Shown here: positions 7,494-14,737 of the stretch, one piece after another
Position numbering within the stretch: the stretch's first letter is position 1
How the letters are laid out: the number at the start of each line of letters is the position of its first letter
Source: an uncultured Eubacteriales bacterium
GTDB lineage: Bacteria; Bacillota; Clostridia; Oscillospirales; Acutalibacteraceae
DNA: 64,000 nt
Direction of reading: 5' to 3'
Assembly (NCBI GenBank): GCA_934477125.1
Contig: CAKSOL010000015.1
Coordinates: 1-64,000 of the forward strand
The notes under the pieces: model-generated
What the model was told of the DNA's origin: nothing
Seen by the model: the letters and a program-made list of their open reading frames with translations, nothing else
The model's database searches: none
Translations under genes and position numbers: made by a program

Positions 7494-8138
7494 ATGAAAT
7501 ATGCAGGAATGCCTTGGGGAATGTGGGCGCTGTTTTCCGGCTCATTTCGGAAACAGCTGACAGCTGTATTCGGCTGCGACAAAGATACCGCAAGGACAGC
7601 AGCAAAAAAGGCAAAGCCGAAATACAGGGAAATCATCGCGGAACTGCCGGAGTTTGAAAAGGCTGACCGTTTTAAGATGAATATTGTCAACTGTGCTATG
7701 CTGGGAGCGTTTATACTCTCAATGCCGGAGCGTCCGGATGTCGAGCGGCTGACTGTATATTATGCCGATGCTATGATGACAAAGCCGATGAAATGGTTCT
7801 GCCGCAAAAGCGGAAAAAACAAATTTACAGAAAAGGATATTGCCGGTATGCAGGCGACCGCCGCACTGAAGGCCGCTGACCGCAATCCCTATTCGTGGAA
7901 TATGGATTTTTACGAGTACCCCGACGGCAGCGGGTATGAAGGGCGTTTTACAAAGTGCGGCATCTGCGTTCTGATGCAAAAGCTCGGTTTATATGACCTG
8001 ACACCTGCGCTGTGCCATCTCGACTACACAATGAGCGAGGCAGGCGGTGCAACAGATTTTGTGCGCGAATATACGCTTGCTTCCGTCGGACCGTACTGCG
8101 ACTGCGGGTATAAGAAAAAAGATGAAAGAAAGATTTAA
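7494..8138 (+). CDS. L-2-amino-thiazoline-4-carboxylic acid hydrolase family protein
   Basis: A 214-residue protein resembling the ATC_hydrolase family: an N-terminal helical part, then NPYSWNMDFYEY and the Cys-containing FTKCGICVLMQKLGL stretch, LCHLDYTMSE, and a C-terminal YCDCGYKKK. Family members include the ATC hydrolase of L-cysteine synthesis from thiazolines, but many are of unknown function and act as small-molecule-linked enzymes in gut Clostridia. It follows the methyltransferase by 31 nt with AAAGGAGC as ribosome site. Confidence 0.75.
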   Translation: MKYAGMPWGMWALFSGSFRKQLTAVFGCDKDTARTAAKKAKPKYREIIAELPEFEKADRFKMNIVNCAMLGAFILSMPERPDVERLTVYYADAMMTKPMKWFCRKSGKNKFTEKDIAGMQATAALKAADRNPYSWNMDFYEYPDGSGYEGRFTKCGICVLMQKLGLYDLTPALCHLDYTMSEAGGATDFVREYTLASVGPYCDCGYKKKDERKI

Positions 8139-8424
8139 AATATATGGCGGAAATATGCCGTTAAGACTGCGCTGCTGCAAATCCTGCTGCGGTCGCAGAA
8201 CGCCGTTTCATAATTGAACGTGAACAAGCCGTGGGCTGAAAACCAAATGTGAAGGCTTGGATTCCGCTGCGCGACTTTAAACCGGCGTATCTGACGGTAT
8301 CGGCAGGGATGCACCAAAGCATAGCGGCACCGTATACGAAAATGAGGAATAGTTCCCAATAATGTGTGAACCTCAAAAAGAAAAAATGCGACCTTGAAAA
8401 GCCGCATAAACAAATGATTTTATA

Positions 8425-8482
8425 ATTAAAACACCATTGGAAATTGGACTTGGGAGTTCAAATTTCAATGGTGTTTTAATTT
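8425..8482 (+). terminator. Large terminator-like hairpin
   Basis: AATTAAAACACCATTG on the left pairs with CAATGGTGTTTTAATT on the right, with AAATT/AAATTT pairing further in and one bulge. The T-rich right arm could serve as a terminator for the plus-strand genes ending at 8138, although that is 290 nt away. Confidence 0.5.
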
Positions 8483-8500
8483 GGCAGGGGCAGAAGGACT
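8480..8500 (+). repeat. 21-bp direct repeat, copy 1 (tRNA-Trp 3' end)
   Basis: TTTGGCAGGGGCAGAAGGAC plus T is identical to 8655-8675, which is the 3' end of the tRNA-Trp gene including the CCA, discriminator base, acceptor strand and part of the T arm. It resembles an integrase attachment-site duplicate. Confidence 0.7.
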
Positions 8501-8617
8501 GGGTCTCGCCTACCGGCTCGGTCGGTGCTTCTGCATACTTTGTATGCAGAGGTCTCCACAGGAGACCCGCACCCCACGACACTCTCCGAGTGCCTCGTGT
8601 TCATTTTTTGCACATAC

Positions 8618-8653
8618 AAAAAACAGCAAACACCGCAAAAGCGGTGCTTGCCG
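8618..8653 (-). terminator. Terminator of the tRNA operon
   Basis: On the minus strand CGGCAAGCACCGC (8653-8641) pairs with GCGGTGTTTGCTG (8636-8624) around a short loop and is followed by TTTTTT (8623-8618). It lies 4 nt after the tRNA-Trp CCA end. Confidence 0.85.
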
Positions 8654-8654
8654 T

Positions 8655-8675
8655 TTTGGCAGGGGCAGAAGGACT
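8655..8675 (+). repeat. 21-bp direct repeat, copy 2 (within tRNA-Trp)
   Basis: Identical to 8480-8500. This copy is the true 3' end of the tRNA-Trp gene. Confidence 0.7.
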
Positions 8676-8732
8676 TGAACCCTCGGCACTCGGTTTTGGA
8701 GACCGATGCTCTACCAACTGAGCTATACCCCT
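8657..8732 (-). tRNA. tRNA-Trp (anticodon CCA)
   Basis: A 76-nt cloverleaf with encoded CCA. The acceptor AGGGGTA pairs with TGCCCCT, the discriminator is G, the D arm reads GCTCAGTTGGTAGAGC, the anticodon loop is CTCCAAA (CCA), and the T arm holds GGTTCAAGTCC. It is the second gene of a two-tRNA transcript. Confidence 0.95.
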
Positions 8733-8807
8733 ATATAAAGCTTATAATTTATATTTTAAATTCTCGGAATTTAAAACGGCGACTGCCGGGAATGGTATAT
8801 TAGAAAA

Positions 8808-8884
8808 TGGTGGACCATCAGGGACTCGAACCCCGGACCAACCGGTTATGAGCCGGTTGCTCTAACCAACTGAGCTAATGGTCC
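8808..8884 (-). tRNA. tRNA with CAT anticodon, probably tRNA-Ile2 (lysidine)
   Basis: A 77-nt cloverleaf with encoded CCA and anticodon loop CTCATAA. The acceptor stem GGACCAT/ATGGTCC has C4-G69 and C5-G68, the pairs known as determinants for TilS lysidine synthetase in E. coli tRNA-Ile2, and closely resembles bacillar tRNA-Ile2. I therefore read it as an AUA-decoding isoleucine tRNA rather than elongator Met, though anticodon alone would say Met. Confidence 0.85.
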
Positions 8885-8917
8885 GATTATACATTCCTTA
8901 CGCAATCGCCGAAGATT

Positions 8918-8946
8918 ATTATATCAATAAACATTCCTTTTGTCAA
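8918..8946 (-). promoter_or_regulatory. Promoter of the tRNA operon
   Basis: On the minus strand: TTGACA (8946-8941), 17 nt, TATAAT (8923-8918). Both hexamers are perfect, as expected for a stable-RNA promoter. Confidence 0.9.
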
Positions 8947-9030
8947 CAAAAATTTTAACTTTTTTATTTGCCTCTTATGTCCTGCTTGATTTTGCAACAA
9001 GCAGTCCGGAAGCTTTAAATAATTAACCTC

Positions 9031-9058
9031 TTGACAAGTGCTGATTTTGCGGTATATT
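9031..9058 (+). promoter_or_regulatory. Promoter of the glpP operon
   Basis: TTGACA (9031-9036), 16 nt, TATATT (9053-9058), 67 nt upstream of the glpP start codon. Confidence 0.7.
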
Positions 9059-9124
9059 AGAGATTAGAGATGTAAAGTACCCTGTTGCTTTGCATCCTTT
9101 TTTGTTTTTAGGGGTGACATAAAA

Positions 9125-9685
9125 TTGAAAACGGAAGTTATGGATGCGCTTGAAAGAACACCTGTTATAGCGGCGACCGACCGCGCCGGCTGGCAAAGCG
9201 CCGTTCGGTCCGATACGGAAGTGCTGTTCCATTTGGGCGCGGATATTATTTCGGCAGGCGATGATATAGCCGCGGCAAAGCAAAACGGTAAATTTGTTTT
9301 CATACATATTGATTTAGCCGACGGAATAGGCAGGGACAGGGCAGGAATAGAGTGGCTTAAAAGACTTGGAGCGGACGGCATCATTTCTACCCGCACTCAA
9401 CTGATACGCGCGGTGCACGACAGCGGCATGCTTGCGGTTCAGCGGTTTTTTATGCTTGATTCTAAGGGTATGCACTCGGTTGCCGAAACCATTGAAAACA
9501 CGCAGCCTGATTTAATAGAAATTATGCCGGGAGTTATACCTAAAGCGTTAAAGCTTTTTTCCCGACAGGAAATTCCGGTTATAGCCGGCGGACTTATTGA
9601 AACAAAGCAGGAGGTAACGGCGGCGCTGTCCGCCGGGGCTGTTGCGGTTTCAACCGGTAAAAGGGAATTGTGGAACGAAATTTAA
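9125..9685 (+). CDS. glpP: Glycerol-3-phosphate-responsive antiterminator GlpP
   Basis: A 186-residue TIM-barrel-like protein of the GlpP family: PVIAATD near the N-terminus, FIHIDLADGIGRD, RLGADGIISTRT, QRFFMLDS, and LIEIMPGVIPK followed by IPVIAGGLI. GlpP proteins bind leader mRNA of glycerol genes and prevent termination when glycerol-3-phosphate is present. The start codon is TTG with AGGGGTG upstream. It heads the operon with the glycerol-1-phosphate dehydrogenase, and a hairpin follows it at 9713-9760, the expected target position. Confidence 0.85.
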   Translation: MKTEVMDALERTPVIAATDRAGWQSAVRSDTEVLFHLGADIISAGDDIAAAKQNGKFVFIHIDLADGIGRDRAGIEWLKRLGADGIISTRTQLIRAVHDSGMLAVQRFFMLDSKGMHSVAETIENTQPDLIEIMPGVIPKALKLFSRQEIPVIAGGLIETKQEVTAALSAGAVAVSTGKRELWNEI

Positions 9686-9712
9686 AATATTATATTCTGC
9701 AGAGTTTAAGAG

Positions 9713-9760
9713 AGCGGAAAAAACAGACGGCTGCGATAGGCTGCCGTTTGTTTTTCCGCT
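9713..9760 (+). promoter_or_regulatory. Leader hairpin between glpP and egsA, candidate GlpP target
   Basis: AGCGGAAAAAACAGACGGC (9713-9731) pairs with GCCGTTTGTTTTTCCGCT (9743-9760), with one bulge and one G-T pair, followed by a T-rich stretch without a long U run. It could be a terminator or attenuator that GlpP relieves. Function is inferred from position. Confidence 0.55.
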
Positions 9761-9838
9761 TGTAATATTTTATGCCGGATATACCGATACGGCAGGGGAT
9801 AAAATAATACTATATTTATATTAAGGAGAAGCTAAAGT

Positions 9839-11158
9839 ATGAAAACCGGATTTAAAATTTTAAATTGCCCGTGCGGTAAAAAGCACATAGCGGATATTGA
9901 CGATATAATAGTTGAAAACGGGGCGATAAACCGGCTGCCGGAGGTTATAAACGGCTACGGAGCGAAAAAAGCTTTTGTTCTGGCGGATGTAAATACATAT
10001 AAGGCGGCGGGTGAAAGGGCCGTTTCAATTCTCTGCGAAAATTCTGTTCCGTTTTCCTCTTATGTTTTTCAAAATACCGCACTTGAGCCTGATGAGCTTG
10101 CGGTAGGCTCTTCGGTTATGCACTTTGATAATTCCTGTGATATTCTGATAGGCGTCGGCTCAGGGGTAATTAACGATATATGCAAAATATTAAGCTTCCG
10201 CAGTAAAATTCCATATATTATAGTGGCAACTGCGCCGTCAATGGACGGCTACGCCTCAGCCACCTCGTCTATGTCGATGGACGGCTTAAAGGTTTCTTTG
10301 CCGGATAAATGCGCTGACACTATAATAGGCGATATAGATATACTCAAAAATGCCCCCGAAAAGGCGCTTATATCCGGGCTTGGCGATATGCTTGCAAAGT
10401 ATATCTCGATTGCCGAATGGCGTATAAGCAATATTATCACCGGAGAGTATTACTGTGAGAAAATAGCTCAGATGATACGAGACGCCGTTAAAAAATGCGT
10501 TCAGAATGCGGACGGTCTTTTAAAGCGCGATGACGCCGCGGTTAAAGCCGTTTTTGAGGGACTTGTTATCGGCGGTGTTGCAATGACCTACGCAGGGCTG
10601 TCCCGCCCGGCTTCGGGAGTTGAGCATTATTTTTCTCATATCTGGGATATGCGCGGCTTGGAGTTCGGCACACCGGTATCAACTCACGGTATCCAGTGCG
10701 CCATAGGCACGCTTTATGCGGCAAGACTGTATAACAAAATAAAGAATGCTAAGCTCGACAGGGAAAAAGCGCTGCGGTATGTTTCCGGTTTTGATTATGA
10801 AGCCTACAAAAAGAAATTAAAGGCTTTTTTGGGAAAGGGCGCGGATACTATGACAGCCCTTGAAAAGAAAGAGAAAAAATATGACGCAAATGCTCATTTA
10901 AAACGGCTCGAAATCATAATTAACAGTTGGGAAAGAATAGTTGCCGTTATAAATGAGGAAATATCCGAACCGCAGTTTATAGAAAGCATACTTGATAAAA
11001 TCCATTGCCCAAAAACAGCAGAGGAAATCGGAATCGACCCTAAAATTCTTCCTATGACCTTTGCGGCTACTAAGGATATCAGGGATAAATATGTTTTGTC
11101 ACGGCTTTGCTGGGATCTCGGAATATCGGATTTTTTTGAGGAAACAGCCGAATGGTAA
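9839..11158 (+). CDS. egsA: sn-Glycerol-1-phosphate dehydrogenase (EgsA/AraM family)
   Basis: A 439-residue NAD(P)-dependent, metal-requiring dehydrogenase that interconverts dihydroxyacetone phosphate and sn-glycerol-1-phosphate. Visible marks: GVGSGVINDICK for the nucleotide, ATAPSMDGYAS, and metal ligands in GLGDMLAK (Asp), VEHYFSHIWD (His) and STHGIQCAIG (His). The C-terminal ~150 residues are helical. AAGGAG precedes the ATG. The product is the archaeal-type stereoisomer, which in Bacillus feeds heptaprenylglyceryl phosphate. Here it is coupled to a HAD phosphatase by a 7-nt overlap. Confidence 0.88.
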   Translation: MKTGFKILNCPCGKKHIADIDDIIVENGAINRLPEVINGYGAKKAFVLADVNTYKAAGERAVSILCENSVPFSSYVFQNTALEPDELAVGSSVMHFDNSCDILIGVGSGVINDICKILSFRSKIPYIIVATAPSMDGYASATSSMSMDGLKVSLPDKCADTIIGDIDILKNAPEKALISGLGDMLAKYISIAEWRISNIITGEYYCEKIAQMIRDAVKKCVQNADGLLKRDDAAVKAVFEGLVIGGVAMTYAGLSRPASGVEHYFSHIWDMRGLEFGTPVSTHGIQCAIGTLYAARLYNKIKNAKLDREKALRYVSGFDYEAYKKKLKAFLGKGADTMTALEKKEKKYDANAHLKRLEIIINSWERIVAVINEEISEPQFIESILDKIHCPKTAEEIGIDPKILPMTFAATKDIRDKYVLSRLCWDLGISDFFEETAEW

Positions 11159-11943
11159 ACAAGCGTTTTGAAAATACAAGACTTTTCCTTTTTGACATGG
11201 ACGGCACGCTGTATATAGGTGACCGACTTTTCGATTTTACCGAGGAATTGCTGTCGTCGATAAAAAGAGCGGGTAAAAAGTATCTTTTTATAACCAATAA
11301 CTCTTCAAAAAGCGTAAACGCCTATGTAGAAAAGCTCACTCGTCTCGGAATTAAGGCGACAAATGATGATTTTCTTACCTCGTCACAGGCAACGGCTTGG
11401 TATTTAAAGAAAAACAACCTCGGCAAAAGGCTTTATGTTTGCGGAACGGAATCACTTAAAGCGGAGCTTAGGGAAAACGGCTTTGAAATAACCGAGGATA
11501 CCGAAAAAACCGAGTGCATAGTAATGGGCTTTGATACCGAGCTTACCTTTAAAAAGCTTGAAGATGTATCTAAAATGCTTTGTACAAGGAATCTGCCCTA
11601 TATTGCCACCAACCCCGATTATGTATGCCCTACCGAATACGGCAGCGTGCCCGATTGCGGAAGCGTGTGTGATATGATTTACAATGCGGCGGGCAAGAGA
11701 CCCTTTGTTATAGGCAAGCCCTCGCCGCTTATGATACAGCTTGCAATGGAAAAGGAAAAATGTACTCCTAAAGAAACTGCCGTTATAGGCGACAGAATTT
11801 ACACAGACATTAAAAGCGGACTGAATGCAGGCGCGCTTTCGGTGCTTGTTATGAGCGGAGAAACTACACCGGAAATTCTTGCAAATTCCGAGGATAAGCC
11901 CGATATTGTGCTTGAAAACGCCGGGGAAATACTCGGCTTGTGA
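11152..11943 (+). CDS. HAD-superfamily phosphatase, NagD/AraL-like
   Basis: A 263-residue HAD subclass IIA protein. Motif I DMDGTLYIG is at residues 15-23, motif II FITNNSS follows, the lysine is in FVIGKPSP, and motif IV is GDRIYTDIKSG. The cap lies between motifs II and III as in NagD, AraL and phosphoglycolate/glycerol-1-phosphatase enzymes. Coupling to egsA suggests sugar- or glycerol-phosphate as substrate, for example dephosphorylation of glycerol-1-phosphate; this is inference. Confidence 0.85.
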   Translation: MVNKRFENTRLFLFDMDGTLYIGDRLFDFTEELLSSIKRAGKKYLFITNNSSKSVNAYVEKLTRLGIKATNDDFLTSSQATAWYLKKNNLGKRLYVCGTESLKAELRENGFEITEDTEKTECIVMGFDTELTFKKLEDVSKMLCTRNLPYIATNPDYVCPTEYGSVPDCGSVCDMIYNAAGKRPFVIGKPSPLMIQLAMEKEKCTPKETAVIGDRIYTDIKSGLNAGALSVLVMSGETTPEILANSEDKPDIVLENAGEILGL

Positions 11944-11992
11944 GAGATAAAAGTAAAAAATGAATAAAGCATATATTTTCGGGAGGTAATTT

Positions 11993-13015
11993 ATGCAGCA
12001 AATGATTTTAAGCACGGTTTTAAGAGCGCTTGCCGCTGTTGTAATCGGCGGACTTATAGGCAGCGAACGTGCGCGACACGGCAGAGCGGCAGGTATGCGG
12101 ACGCATATTTTAGTGTGTCTCGGCGCTTGTATGACGAGTATGACAAGCGTTTTTGTGGCAGATATGCATGGTATAAGCGGTGATGTTTTCAGAATACCGG
12201 CGCAGGTGGTATCGGGTATAGGCTTTTTGGGCGCAGGTATGATAATACTCAAAAACAACAATATGATAACCGGTCTTACTACCGCCGCAGGCGTGTGGAC
12301 AACAGCTACGATAGGCGTAGCTCTCGGCTACGGCTACTATGTCGGCGCGGCGGCGGTTACGGTGCTGTTTTTATCCACAATAGTACTGTTTGCAAGGTTT
12401 GAGCGCAAGCGCAAAGCGGCGGAGGTCATATATATTGAAATTGATAACGCGTATAAGGTGAACGAGGTTTTAAAGCAACTGGAAAGGGCAATCCAGGAAA
12501 GCTTTACCTATCAGATTTTCGCGCCGAAAAGCGGCGATTTTATTATAAAGGAATCGGACAGGGTAAAGGGACTTATCCATGCCGCGGCGATAGATTCGCC
12601 CGGACTTACCTCCTCTGCGGCGATTGCGGAATATATCGTGGAGCTGCTTGAAAAAAGCGGACTGGAACTTCGCGAAAACCCCGATTTTAACGGTAACCGC
12701 GAGGATACACACGCATTTAAGAAAATGAGCGATGAGGAAAAGGACGAATATATAAAGCAAAACCCCGCCTACGGCAGAATTATATGCCGCTGCGAGTCGG
12801 TGAGCGAGGGCGAAATAATCGACGCACTTCGCCGCAATCCCAAGGCGGCCGATATTGACGGCGTAAAGCGCCGCACAAGAGCAGGAATGGGAAGATGCCA
12901 GGGTGGCTTTTGTATGCCCTATGTAATGCGGCTTATAGAAAAGGAAACGGGAAAGCCGATGACCGGGATAACCAAAAAAGGCGGTAAATCAAATACTGTA
13001 ACAGGCAGACTGTGA
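11993..13015 (+). CDS. MgtC-family membrane domain fused to the C-terminal part of a GlpA-like protein with BFD [2Fe-2S] domain
   Basis: A 340-residue chimera. Residues 1-135 are a typical MgtC membrane domain (IGGLIGSERARHGRAAGMRTH, GIGFLGAGMI, GLTTAAGVWTTA; 4-5 helices), and 145-178 look like an MgtC cytoplasmic tail. From about residue 180 the sequence switches to the C-terminal third of clostridial GlpA (DFIIKES, GLIHAAAIDSPGLTS, NPAYGRIICRCE, GMGRCQGGFC), with iron-sulfur cysteines C265, C267, C302 and C307. The FAD-binding catalytic half of GlpA is missing. The frame is unbroken. A deletion joining adjacent mgtC and glpA genes is the simplest explanation. Confidence 0.85.
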   Translation: MQQMILSTVLRALAAVVIGGLIGSERARHGRAAGMRTHILVCLGACMTSMTSVFVADMHGISGDVFRIPAQVVSGIGFLGAGMIILKNNNMITGLTTAAGVWTTATIGVALGYGYYVGAAAVTVLFLSTIVLFARFERKRKAAEVIYIEIDNAYKVNEVLKQLERAIQESFTYQIFAPKSGDFIIKESDRVKGLIHAAAIDSPGLTSSAAIAEYIVELLEKSGLELRENPDFNGNREDTHAFKKMSDEEKDEYIKQNPAYGRIICRCESVSEGEIIDALRRNPKAADIDGVKRRTRAGMGRCQGGFCMPYVMRLIEKETGKPMTGITKKGGKSNTVTGRL

Positions 13016-13026
13016 GGGGAAAAGAA

Positions 13027-14277
13027 ATGATAAATCACGATATTGCAGTAATAGGCGGCGGACCTGCGGGAATGGCGGCGGCAGCGGCGGCATATGACAG
13101 CGGAGTAACCGACGTCTGCATTTTGGAGCGCGAGGAAGCTTTGGGCGGAATTTTAAAGCAATGTATTCATAACGGCTTCGGGCTTCATAAATTGGGACGC
13201 GAGCTTACGGGTCCCGAATATGCGGCGGTCTATGCCGAAAAGGTAAAAGAGCGCGGAATAAAGGTATACCGTGAAACTATGGTAACGGATATTTCGCCCG
13301 ATAAAATCATAACCGCGCAAAGCACCGCAGGACTGCTTAAAATAAAGGCAAAGGCAATAATTCTTGCAATGGGCTGCCGCGAACGCAGCCGCGGCGCGCT
13401 CAACACCGCAGGAACACGCCCGGCAGGAGTTTACAGCGCGGGCACGGCGCAAAAGCTTATGAACTGCGAGGGCTATTCGGTCGGTAAAAGGGCAGTTATA
13501 TTAGGTTCGGGCGATATAGGGCTTATTATGGCGCGCAGAATGTCGCTTGAGGGTGCAAAGGTTGAAGCGGTCTGCGAGCTTATGCCGTATTCCGGAGGAC
13601 TTAAACGGAACATTGTTCAGTGCCTTGAGGATTTCGGCATACCGCTTTATTTATCCACCACCGTGGCGGAAATTCACGGCAGGGACAGGGTAGAGGGCGT
13701 GACCGTTGCAAAGGTAGACGAAAACCGCAGTATAATCGAGGAAACAAAGCGTTATATACCCTGTGATACGCTGCTTTTGTCAGTAGGGCTTATTCCTGAA
13801 AACGAGCTGACCTGCAACGCCGGAATAGCGATGGACAGAGTAACGAGCGGCGCCGTGGTAGATGAGAACCGCCAGACCGATACGGATGGCATTTTCGCCT
13901 GCGGGAATGTTTTGCAGGTACACGACCTTGTGGATTATGTATCTGACGAGGCGGAAATTGCAGGCAGGGGAGCCGCAGAATATGTGCTGAACGGCGCAAA
14001 TAACGGCAAAAGGATTAGCACAAGAGCGGGCAGCGGCGTGCGCTATGTTCTGCCGCAGAGGATAAACGCCGATGAAAAGACGGATGTCGCGCTGTTCCTG
14101 CGCGTTTCTCAGCCGTTCGGTAAAGTTAAATACACCGTAAGCTCAGGAGGTAATGTGCTCGCAACCGCCATGCGGCTTAAAGCAGCGCCGGGTGAAATGG
14201 AAAAAATAGTGTTAAAGCCGGAAAAATTAGCTTTGGCAGAGAAAGAAATAACCGTCAGTCTGGAGGAAGTAAAATGA
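13027..14277 (+). CDS. FAD-dependent oxidoreductase, glycerol-phosphate dehydrogenase accessory subunit
   Basis: A 416-residue two-dinucleotide-domain flavoprotein. The FAD motif IGGGPAGMAAAAAAYDSG is at residues 8-25, a CxxRERSRGA segment and the second NAD(P)-type motif ILGSGDIGLIMARR follow, and TDGIFACGN is the usual FAD C-motif. The ATG at 13027 is preferred over an upstream GTG because AGGGG lies 9 nt before it. In Clostridia this protein and DUF1667 follow glpA and probably act as electron-transfer partners. Here only the C-terminal GlpA part remains upstream. Confidence 0.85.
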   Translation: MINHDIAVIGGGPAGMAAAAAAYDSGVTDVCILEREEALGGILKQCIHNGFGLHKLGRELTGPEYAAVYAEKVKERGIKVYRETMVTDISPDKIITAQSTAGLLKIKAKAIILAMGCRERSRGALNTAGTRPAGVYSAGTAQKLMNCEGYSVGKRAVILGSGDIGLIMARRMSLEGAKVEAVCELMPYSGGLKRNIVQCLEDFGIPLYLSTTVAEIHGRDRVEGVTVAKVDENRSIIEETKRYIPCDTLLLSVGLIPENELTCNAGIAMDRVTSGAVVDENRQTDTDGIFACGNVLQVHDLVDYVSDEAEIAGRGAAEYVLNGANNGKRISTRAGSGVRYVLPQRINADEKTDVALFLRVSQPFGKVKYTVSSGGNVLATAMRLKAAPGEMEKIVLKPEKLALAEKEITVSLEEVK

Positions 14278-14621
14278 CAAGAGATATGACCTGTATAATC
14301 TGCCCGCGCGGCTGTGCGCTTAAAGTGGAAATTGAGAACGAAAATATAACCGTTTCGGGCAACAGCTGTCCTAAGGGCAAGCAGTACGCCATAGACGAAT
14401 GTACCAACCCTACGCGCACCGTGACCTCATCCGTCCGCGTGGAAAACCGGGAGGACACTATGGTAAGCGTTAAAACCGAAAGTCCTGTACCCAAGGACAA
14501 AATTTTCGAGGTTATGCGGCTTATAAGAGCAAAAAGCGTTTGCGCCCCGGTAAAAATAGGGGACGTTATTATTAAGGACACTTTCGGTACAAATATAGTC
14601 GCAACCAAAGATATTGCGTGA
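14274..14621 (+). CDS. DUF1667 protein
   Basis: A 115-residue protein with an N-terminal cysteine cluster (C-I-I-C-P-R-G-C and NSCPKGKQYA), consistent with an iron-sulfur or zinc site, and a C-terminal domain ending near DTFGTNIVAT. It overlaps the FAD oxidoreductase gene by ATGA. DUF1667 proteins are constant partners of the GlpA/FAD-oxidoreductase pair in Firmicutes. Its exact role is unknown. Confidence 0.88.
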   Translation: MTRDMTCIICPRGCALKVEIENENITVSGNSCPKGKQYAIDECTNPTRTVTSSVRVENREDTMVSVKTESPVPKDKIFEVMRLIRAKSVCAPVKIGDVIIKDTFGTNIVATKDIA

Positions 14622-14668
14622 AAGCTCGGTCTGGCCGTCATTTCATTTACAAACTGCAAAAAATTGAT

Positions 14669-14697
14669 TTGCAATTTCATAAAAAATAAATTATAAT
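14669..14697 (+). promoter_or_regulatory. Promoter of the GH106-like gene
   Basis: TTGCAA (14669-14674), 17 nt, TATAAT (14692-14697), 41 nt before the start codon. Confidence 0.7.
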
Positions 14698-14737
14698 CTA
14701 TACGAAATAAATTTAATGATTTGAACGGTGAGGACAT

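Larger units (their letters stand above)
8139..8600. other. Gene-free stretch with clustered hairpins
   Basis: No convincing gene is present. 8139-8424 shows nothing clear. From 8425 there are consecutive hairpins: 8425-8482 (long near-perfect stem), CTGCATAC/GTATGCAG (8531-8549), GGTCTCC/GGAGACC (8551-8567), and CACGA/TCGTG with an inner ACTC/GAGT stem (8575-8599). A 21-bp copy of the tRNA-Trp 3' end sits at 8480-8500. The arrangement resembles a tRNA-derived repeat element. Confidence 0.5.
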
